A stretch of 28,254 nt of DNA from contig JANPII010000130.1 in assembly GCA_031424915.1 (NCBI GenBank), positions 1 to 28,254 on the forward strand, written 5' to 3'. The notes beneath the pieces are model-generated. The model was given only the letters and a program-made list of their open reading frames with translations, was not told where the DNA came from and ran no database searches. Positions 23,127 through 28,254 of this stretch are shown one piece after another. How positions within the stretch are numbered: position 1 is the stretch's first letter; every line of letters starts with the position of its first letter. The DNA comes from JANPII01 sp031424915. GTDB lineage: Bacteria > Pseudomonadota > Alphaproteobacteria > Rickettsiales > Midichloriaceae. The position numbers and the translations under genes are program-made.

Positions 23127-24122
23127 TTATGACACCAACTCTAGCAGTGTACTGCGCAATAAAAGCTCGGGTGGCAGGCCGGTACTTTTGCAGCGTGTTT
23201 CCAATTGCAACACCTGGGTAAGAAGTGTTTGTGCCTGAATTGTAGACCAGTTGCGCGCTGCAAGCATCATATTATCGCGCTGCTTAAAAAAAACTGGGGG
23301 CTTGAGCTGTGCTATCGCCTGTTGAGCGTTGCTGCCTGTAGCCATCTTCTCTTTAACTGTCAGCAAGCGCATGCAAAAGCCCATCAGTACACGTATAATC
23401 AGCATAAAATTAGTATCGTGATATTCAATTCTGGCCAACGCGCGCACTAAATTGCGTGCATCACGATTGATAATTGCCAAGCATAGATCATCTAAAGATA
23501 GCTCAGCAGCATTTTCGTATACTCGTGCTATATCATTTACAGTTACTGTTTCGCCATTCTTATATAACTGTAGCTTCTGTAGCTCCTGATCAATCAGCAT
23601 AGGATTAGGGGGCATAATATTGACTAAGATCTCTGCCACTCCAGCTTCACACTTTAACCCCATTTGAGTGATCATGGCATGAATATGCTGCTGCAGGGCA
23701 GCAGTGTCAGGCTTATAGCAAGCGACAGCCACCCCATATTCTAGCGCTTCAAAGGTCTGGCGGAGCGCAGAGCTTTTACCTAAATCTCCGGCAATAAAGA
23801 TCAGCAGCTCAACGGAGATTGCTTCTTGTAGTATCTTAATTAGTTCCTTACTACAGCTAGTACTACAATGCTCTACGACTATAATCTTTTGCTGCGTAAA
23901 TAATGAAACTGAGCGCATCTCATCAACAAGCTGCATGGGTGCGTCCTTGATCTCATTATAGGCTATATTGATCTGCTCGGCCTCAGGATAAAGCTTTAAA
24001 GCATGGTCCAGCACGGCCTTTAAGCTAGAGTATACAATAGCATCCTCTGGGCCATATATTAGTATGGCTTTATATTTAGCCATGGTTAAAAAAGCTGATA
24101 ATTGCTTGGCGTATATATGCAT
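23127..24122 (-). CDS. holA: DNA polymerase III delta subunit HolA
   Basis: A 331-residue clamp-loader subunit that opens the beta sliding clamp. The N-terminal AAA-like domain has ILIYGPEDAIV (about 20-30) in place of a true Walker A, as in other delta subunits. VSLFTQQKIIVVE, LIFIAGDLGKSSALR, the three-helix collar DLCLAIINRDARNLVRAL and LQLETRCKSTGLPPELLLRSTLLEL then follow in order. The extra 15 residues before GPED match alphaproteobacterial HolA, and AGGAAG upstream of the ATG at 24122 supports that start over the internal ATG at 24083. It may be read from the promoter before the Phd-like gene. Confidence 0.92.
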   Translation of the reverse strand: MHIYAKQLSAFLTMAKYKAILIYGPEDAIVYSSLKAVLDHALKLYPEAEQINIAYNEIKDAPMQLVDEMRSVSLFTQQKIIVVEHCSTSCSKELIKILQEAISVELLIFIAGDLGKSSALRQTFEALEYGVAVACYKPDTAALQQHIHAMITQMGLKCEAGVAEILVNIMPPNPMLIDQELQKLQLYKNGETVTVNDIARVYENAAELSLDDLCLAIINRDARNLVRALARIEYHDTNFMLIIRVLMGFCMRLLTVKEKMATGSNAQQAIAQLKPPVFFKQRDNMMLAARNWSTIQAQTLLTQVLQLETRCKSTGLPPELLLRSTLLELVS

Positions 24123-24234
24123 ATGTCTTCCTGAGGGCGTAATTATGAGTAGTAGATATATATCTTAAAAACGAGGAGATGCCAAGTGTGATCACCAAAT
24201 ACTCCTCTCTAGAAACAAGTGTATAATTCCATTT

Positions 24235-24471
24235 CTATTGCCTATGAATGAGCGGTAGCGCACCAACCTTCATATCGATAAGCTCATCAGGATCTCCCTG
24301 AATTGCCTTGTGTGGTACTAGCTTGCTAAGCTTAGTGTTCTTTTCTTCATTTAAGCTAATCTGTAGCCTATGCCCACGTCTAATGATTTCTAATGGCGCT
24401 CCAGTTTGGATAATGCAGTCTATAATTTTGTATGGGTTGTTTTGCAGTTGGGAAAGCGAGATTTTTTCCAT
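24235..24471 (-). CDS. Phd/YefM-like antitoxin without a recognisable toxin
   Basis: A 78-residue protein. MEKISLSQLQNNPYKIIDCI, then GAPLEIIRRGHRLQISL and a C-terminal PHKAIQGDPDELIDMKV, follow the Phd/YefM pattern: a dimerising N-terminal DNA-binding fold with a 'RRG-x-x-x' turn and a flexible C-terminal toxin-binding tail that often carries GDP-E/D-ELV. Partner toxins, usually PIN-domain VapC, normally follow immediately. Here only 112 bases separate it from holA and hold no ORF of toxin size. It has its own strong promoter. It may be an orphan that now acts as a small repressor or as an anti-addiction protein. Confidence 0.7.
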   Translation of the reverse strand: MEKISLSQLQNNPYKIIDCIIQTGAPLEIIRRGHRLQISLNEEKNTKLSKLVPHKAIQGDPDELIDMKVGALPLIHRQ

Positions 24472-24502
24472 AACTAACTTTCATATAATTATATTTATTG
24501 TA

Positions 24503-24531
24503 ATAATACCATGCATGCCTAAAAGCGTCAA
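24503..24531 (-). promoter_or_regulatory. Promoter of the Phd-like gene (and perhaps holA)
   Basis: On the minus strand TTGACG (24531-24526), a 17-base spacer and TATTAT (24508-24503), each five of six. The start site would be about 25 bases before the ATG. The palindrome ATGCATGCAT in the spacer could be an operator for the antitoxin. Confidence 0.6.
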
Positions 24532-24541
24532 TGTGTTTAGT

Positions 24542-25522
24542 TTACTCCGCTTCCATAAGGGTATCGAAGAACTGAGTGATGGCATTTAAAACTTCTTCAG
24601 CAGAGGTCAGTTTATTGACAGTACTACGTATAATTGCTGAATTGGCAAGCCCTGAGGTATACCAACATACGTGCTTGCGGGCCATCATAAGCCCATTGCG
24701 AGGGCCATAATATTCCAAAATACGTTCATAGTGTTCCAAAATTATTGCCAGCTTCTCAGCATTATCGGGTTCGGGCAATTTCTCCCCAGTACGTAGGTAA
24801 TGCGCCATGTGACTGATGATCCAGGGCTTTCCATAAGCACCCCGTCCGATCATCACCCCGTCTGCGCCGGATTCATGCAAAGCTGCTGTGGCCTCATCAT
24901 AGTTGGTAATATCCCCATTGATCACCACTGGAATCCTTACTGCTTGCTTAACTTGGCGTACAAAGCTCCAATCTGCAGAGCCTGTATAAAACTGGCAGCG
25001 GGTGCGGCCATGTACTACCAACATTTGAATACCTGCATCTTCGGCGATCTGCGCTAACTTAGGGGCATTACGAGAATTATCGTCCCAACCGGTGCGCATC
25101 TTTAAAGTTACGGGTACTTTAACTGCCTTGACTGCTGCTTCGATAATGCGTGCCGCTGTAAGCTCATCGCGCATTAAAGCTGAACCAGAGTAGCTGTTGA
25201 CTACTTTTTTAGCAGGGCAACCAAAATTAAGATCGATAATAGGAGCACCCAGGTCTTCGTTGAGGCGCGCAGCTTCTGCTACAACTTCAGGTTCGCAGCC
25301 AGCAAGTTGCACGGAAGTAAGGCCCCCCTCTGGGTCAAATTGGCATTTCTGTAAAGATTGGCGAGACTGCACGATCATTGCTCGACTTGCAATCATTTCA
25401 GTTACCAAAAGGGGAGCGCCATATTTACGTACCATGGCGCGGAATGGCTTGTCTGTTACCCCAGACATCGGCGCCAAAATTACTGGGTCCTCTAGTTTAT
25501 ATTCACCGATTTTGATCGCCAT
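24542..25522 (-). CDS. dusB: tRNA-dihydrouridine synthase, DusB type
   Basis: A 326-residue FMN-dependent TIM-barrel enzyme that reduces uridine to dihydrouridine in the tRNA D-loop. Conserved blocks in order: APMSGVTDKPFR (17-28), VQLAGCEPEVVAEAARL, DLNFGCPAKKV (97-107, catalytic C102), LKMRTGWDD, VVHGRTRCQFYTGSADW, VINGDITN and GVMIGRGAYGKPWI. The overall pattern and the GRTR-QFY-G-ADW block place it with NifR3/DusB. A good promoter lies just upstream. In several alphaproteobacteria this gene precedes ntrB/ntrC; here it is followed by the Phd-like gene, which has its own promoter. Confidence 0.94.
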   Translation of the reverse strand: MAIKIGEYKLEDPVILAPMSGVTDKPFRAMVRKYGAPLLVTEMIASRAMIVQSRQSLQKCQFDPEGGLTSVQLAGCEPEVVAEAARLNEDLGAPIIDLNFGCPAKKVVNSYSGSALMRDELTAARIIEAAVKAVKVPVTLKMRTGWDDNSRNAPKLAQIAEDAGIQMLVVHGRTRCQFYTGSADWSFVRQVKQAVRIPVVINGDITNYDEATAALHESGADGVMIGRGAYGKPWIISHMAHYLRTGEKLPEPDNAEKLAIILEHYERILEYYGPRNGLMMARKHVCWYTSGLANSAIIRSTVNKLTSAEEVLNAITQFFDTLMEAE

Positions 25523-25553
25523 TAAATCTTTCTATAACCTAAAATTGATCGCT

Positions 25554-25582
25554 ATTATAGCTGAATTATTGGATATGGTCAA
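25554..25582 (-). promoter_or_regulatory. Promoter of dusB
   Basis: On the minus strand TTGACC (25582-25577), a 17-base spacer and a perfect TATAAT (25559-25554). The leader to the ATG would be about 25 bases. Confidence 0.6.
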
Positions 25583-25682
25583 GCTGACGGCAATTAGCTT
25601 GCTTTGCAGGTCATAGTGCTCTTGTATATCTTTTACAATCGTTATATCCTGAGTAAGTAATATACTTATGAGCTGCTAAAAT

Positions 25683-26651
25683 ATGACGATACCTTCGGAA
25701 CTCGCCAAGAAAGCTTACCATCAAATGTTATTAATGCGTCGTTTTGAAGAAAAAACTGGTCAACTATATGGCATGGGCTTGATTGGTGGATTTTGCCATC
25801 TTTATATCGGCCAAGAAGCGGTTGCTGTGGGAATACAATGTGCTTCAAAAGAAGGAGACTCGGTGATTACCAGCTATCGAGATCATGGAATTATGCTTGC
25901 GACCGGTAGTGATCCTAAAATAGTAATGGCAGAGCTATTAGGGCGCGAAGGTGGCTGTTCGCTTGGTAAAGGCGGCTCTATGCATATGTTTGATTTAGAA
26001 CGTCAATTTTATGGCGGGCATGGTATAGTCGGTGCGCAAGTGCCCTTAGGTACGGGTATAGCTTTTGCACATAAATACTGGGATAAAGATAATCTATGTA
26101 TTACCTATTTTGGCGACGGAGCTTCTAATCAAGGTCAAGTATATGAGGCTTTCAACATGGCAAAGCTGTGGAAGCTGCCGGTGCTATATATTATTGAGAA
26201 TAATGAGTACGGCATGGGAACTTCAGTGGCTCGTTCTTGCGGCAATCCTGAGCTTTACCAGCGTGGTGAATCTTTTGGCATTCCAGGAGCTCGAGTAAAC
26301 GGTATGGACTTTCTAGAAGTATATGCTGCTGCAACAGAGGCTATGAAGTATATACGTAGTGGGAAAGGCCCAATGTTATTGGAGATGAAGACCTATCGTT
26401 ACCGTGGACATTCTATGTCTGATCCTGGCAAATATCGTAGCAAGGATGAAGTGACGGATTACCGTGAGCACCACGATCCTTTGGATGGCTTGGCTGCTTA
26501 TATGCGTAAGAAAAAGATTGCTAATGAAGACTGGTTTGGAAAAATGGAGCAAGAAGTAAAACGCATTGTCACAGAGGCTGTAGACTTTGCTTCTGCTAGT
26601 CCTGAACCAAGCGCAGAAAATCTATATAATCATGTTTACGTAGAGGCATAA
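25683..26651 (+). CDS. pdhA: Pyruvate dehydrogenase E1 component, alpha subunit
   Basis: A 322-residue subunit that, with PdhB, decarboxylates pyruvate on thiamine diphosphate and passes the acetyl group to lipoyl-E2. The TPP/Mg motif is GDGASNQGQ (144-152) ending in ENN (172-174). The phosphorylation-loop-like region RYRGHSMSDPGKYRSKDEV is present, as is the SYRDHG active-site block. Length and domain order match alphaproteobacterial PdhA. Its stop directly abuts the pdhB start (TAAATG). No E2 or E3 genes are in the window; the lipoate they need would come from LipA at 3481-4431. Confidence 0.96.
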   Translation: MTIPSELAKKAYHQMLLMRRFEEKTGQLYGMGLIGGFCHLYIGQEAVAVGIQCASKEGDSVITSYRDHGIMLATGSDPKIVMAELLGREGGCSLGKGGSMHMFDLERQFYGGHGIVGAQVPLGTGIAFAHKYWDKDNLCITYFGDGASNQGQVYEAFNMAKLWKLPVLYIIENNEYGMGTSVARSCGNPELYQRGESFGIPGARVNGMDFLEVYAAATEAMKYIRSGKGPMLLEMKTYRYRGHSMSDPGKYRSKDEVTDYREHHDPLDGLAAYMRKKKIANEDWFGKMEQEVKRIVTEAVDFASASPEPSAENLYNHVYVEA

Positions 26652-27635
26652 ATGAGCAAAACGCTAACGGTACGTGAGGCGTTGCGTGATGCAATGCTAG
26701 AAGAAATGCAGCGTGATTCAGATATCTTCCTGCTGGGTGAAGAAGTGGCGGAGTATCAGGGAGCTTACAAAGTAAGCCAGGGTTTGCTACAGGAATTTGG
26801 CCCTAAGCGTGTTATAGATGCACCTATTACTGAGCATGGTTTTGCAGGATTAGCGGTGGGTGCGGCGATGGCAGGCTTAAGGCCAATAGTAGAGTTCATG
26901 ACATGGAACTTTGCTATGCAGGCTATAGACCAGATCATTAACTCCGCTGCTAAAACCCACTATATGTCTGGTGGGCAGGTGCGTTGTCCTATTGTCTTTC
27001 GTGGACCCAATGGAGCAGCTGCTAGGGTAGGGGCGCAACATTCCCAGTGCTATGCAAGCTGGTATGCCCATATTCCGGGACTTAAGGTCATCGCTCCTTA
27101 TTCTGCATATGACCATAAGATGCTATTAAAAGCAGCAATCAGGGACCCTAATCCCGTGATCTTCCTGGAAAACGAGATGTTATATGGCCATACTCATGAA
27201 ATGCCAGAGCATAGCGTAGACGAGGTGGGGGAAATTGGCAAAGCTGCAGTATTGCGCCAAGGATCTGATGTGACACTTATCGCCTTTTCTTTGCAGGTTA
27301 AAAATATATTGGAAGCAGCGGAGATATTAGAAAGAGATGGAATCAGCGTAGAGGTTATTGACTTGCGTACCCTAAGGCCGTTAGATAGTGCTACGATCAT
27401 CGCCTCTGTGAAAAAGACAAATCGTGTTGTGCTAGTAGAAGAAGGGTGGCCATTTGCAGGCATTGGCGCAGAAATATCAGCGCAAGTGATGGAACAAGCG
27501 TTTGACTATCTTGATGCACCAGTATATAGAGTTACTGCAAAAGATGTGCCGCTGCCGTATGCTAGTAACCTTGAAAAGATGGCGCTACCTCAGGTAGAAG
27601 ATATCGTAGCTGCAGCCAAAGAACTGTTACACTAA
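26652..27635 (+). CDS. pdhB: Pyruvate dehydrogenase E1 component, beta subunit
   Basis: A 327-residue partner of PdhA completing the heterotetrameric E1. It starts directly with the transketolase-type pyrimidine domain (LTVREALRDAMLEEM, then FLLGEEVAEYQGAYKVSQGL). The N-terminal lipoyl domain found in PdhB of many free-living alphaproteobacteria is therefore absent, as in Rickettsiales. Other conserved blocks are DAPITEHGFAGLAVGAAMAG, RGPNGAAARVGAQHSQCYASWY and the C-terminal VEVIDLRTLRPLD. The ATG follows the pdhA stop without a gap, so the pair is translationally coupled. Confidence 0.96.
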   Translation: MSKTLTVREALRDAMLEEMQRDSDIFLLGEEVAEYQGAYKVSQGLLQEFGPKRVIDAPITEHGFAGLAVGAAMAGLRPIVEFMTWNFAMQAIDQIINSAAKTHYMSGGQVRCPIVFRGPNGAAARVGAQHSQCYASWYAHIPGLKVIAPYSAYDHKMLLKAAIRDPNPVIFLENEMLYGHTHEMPEHSVDEVGEIGKAAVLRQGSDVTLIAFSLQVKNILEAAEILERDGISVEVIDLRTLRPLDSATIIASVKKTNRVVLVEEGWPFAGIGAEISAQVMEQAFDYLDAPVYRVTAKDVPLPYASNLEKMALPQVEDIVAAAKELLH

Positions 27636-27644
27636 AGGATTAGT

Positions 27645-28103
27645 ATGCCAAGTTTTACCCATACAGATTGGTCGCCACATTCAATAGAAGAACTAGTATC
27701 TTTAGTGCTGGATATAGAAAAGTACCCTGAATTTTTACCTTGGTGCACTGAAGGCCGTATACTTTCGCGTGAGCCCGGTAAAATGACAGCAGATATGGCC
27801 ATCACCTTTGCTGGTCTAAGCCAGAAGTATACCTCAGAAATTACTATAGAAAATATAGAACATGGAGTATCAATTCATGTAGTCGCAGCATCTGGCCCGT
27901 TTAAGCACCTCAATAATTATTGGCGCTTTATCAAGAAAGATGATGGTACTCAAATCGAGTTTAGTATAGACTTTGCTTTCAAATCTAAAATGCTTGATCT
28001 AATGCTGGGTGCAATGTTTTCAGCTACTTGTGGCCATATGATAGGTGCCTTTGAGAAGCGTGCGGATGAGCTTTTTGGCAAAACTCAGGAATATAAATCA
28101 TGA
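27645..28103 (+). CDS. Coq10/RatA-type START-domain protein
   Basis: A 152-residue START-fold protein of the Coq10/RatA group. The N-terminal VLDIEKYPEFLPWCTEGRI block (about 22-40) and the later GPFKHLNNYWRF and FSIDFAFKS strands are characteristic. The homologues bind ubiquinone and support respiration, and a ribosome-associated toxin role (RatA) has been claimed for E. coli; the Coq10 role is the safer reading for an alphaproteobacterium. AAGGAT precedes the ATG. It follows pdhB after nine bases and overlaps gap by four (ATGA), so it belongs to the pdhAB operon. Confidence 0.88.
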   Translation: MPSFTHTDWSPHSIEELVSLVLDIEKYPEFLPWCTEGRILSREPGKMTADMAITFAGLSQKYTSEITIENIEHGVSIHVVAASGPFKHLNNYWRFIKKDDGTQIEFSIDFAFKSKMLDLMLGAMFSATCGHMIGAFEKRADELFGKTQEYKS

Positions 28104-28254
28104 AGCCGGTCAGAGTGGCAATAAACGGCTTCGGTAGAATTGGCCGTACATTAATACGTGCTTTACTTGCTTCCGGCCGCACTGATATTGAAGTTGTAGC
28201 TATTAACGTAGGCAATGGGCCTCTAGATGTACATATGCATCTATTAAAGCATGA
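28100..28254 (+). CDS. gap: Glyceraldehyde-3-phosphate dehydrogenase, N-terminal part (runs off right edge)
   Basis: Fifty-one codons from an ATG that overlaps the previous stop (ATGA). The NAD-binding start VRVAINGFGRIGRTLIRALL and VVAIN followed by HLLKH are diagnostic for GAPDH. The segment after AIN (VGNGPLDVHMHLLKH) differs from the usual AINDLTD form but keeps the HLL-K block. The enzyme links triose phosphates to the lower glycolytic chain, in keeping with the transketolase and PDH genes in this window. Erythrose-4-phosphate dehydrogenase is a less likely alternative. Confidence 0.88.
   Translation, partial: MKPVRVAINGFGRIGRTLIRALLASGRTDIEVVAINVGNGPLDVHMHLLKH

Noticed and set aside
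1..28254. tRNA, rRNA, CRISPR arrays, insertion sequences with transposase, riboswitches
   Set aside because: I scanned the gaps on both strands and found no cloverleaf-like sequence, no regularly spaced repeats and no transposase ORF. A covariance-model search would be the proper test.

Overview
The window reads as a gene-dense piece of chromosome from an obligately host-associated alphaproteobacterium, most likely of the order Rickettsiales in the broad sense (a Midichloriaceae-like or protist-endosymbiont lineage). This is inferred from the gene set and was not tested by phylogeny. The reasons are moderate AT-richness, a paired PdhA/PdhB E1 without a lipoyl domain on PdhB, LpxI rather than LpxH in the lipid A pathway, an alphaproteobacterial-style HolA and LptE, HscB-HscA, a Coq10-type protein, decayed toxin-antitoxin loci, dispersed palindromic repeats, and eukaryote-directed effector families (Fic, Ulp1-like protease) among housekeeping genes. 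The lipid A genes argue against Anaplasmataceae.

Layout. 1-1037: the 5' part of an unrecognised gene (minus strand) leaving the left edge. 1134-4431: a tightly packed minus-strand run lipA > mreC > lptE-like > quinone oxidoreductase, with three of the four genes joined by overlaps or touching codons. 4564-8268, plus strand: an AsmA-like membrane protein, then tautomerase > tolB > dapB. 8269-8938: no housekeeping gene, but a small split secreted ORF pair, one copy of dispersed repeat A and a degenerate palindrome. 8939-9445: 3-methyladenine DNA glycosylase (minus). 9607-12734: the lipid A operon lpxD-fabZ-lpxA-lpxI from a good promoter. 12771-12865: the second copy of repeat A, between convergent lpxI and tkt. 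12889-14841: transketolase (minus). 14842-15553: repeat B, the wreck of a HigB/RelE-type toxin and its surviving HTH antitoxin. 15565-16707: an unknown membrane protein. 16925-19523 (minus): membrane protein > hscB > hscA, with an HscA that lacks its C-terminal lid. 19590-20270: polyprenol-kinase-family protein. 20286-20350: the second copy of repeat B. 20441-23075: the accessory pair Fic and Ulp1-like protease. 23127-25522 (minus): dusB, an orphan Phd-like antitoxin, and holA. 25683-28254 (plus): pdhA-pdhB-coq10-like-gap, with gap cut by the right edge.

The housekeeping content covers envelope building (LPS synthesis and transport, Tol-Pal, rod shape, diaminopimelate), lipoate-dependent pyruvate oxidation (LipA makes the cofactor used by the PDH complex), Fe-S cluster assembly and DNA replication/repair. 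The most interesting biology is in the accessory insertions. These are a probable secreted membrane-anchored deubiquitinase/deSUMOylase next to an autoinhibited AMPylator, a toxin decayed in place beside an intact antitoxin, and two families of palindromic mobile repeats. One of those repeats sits where the toxin's N-terminus should be and carries the likely transketolase promoter at its edge.
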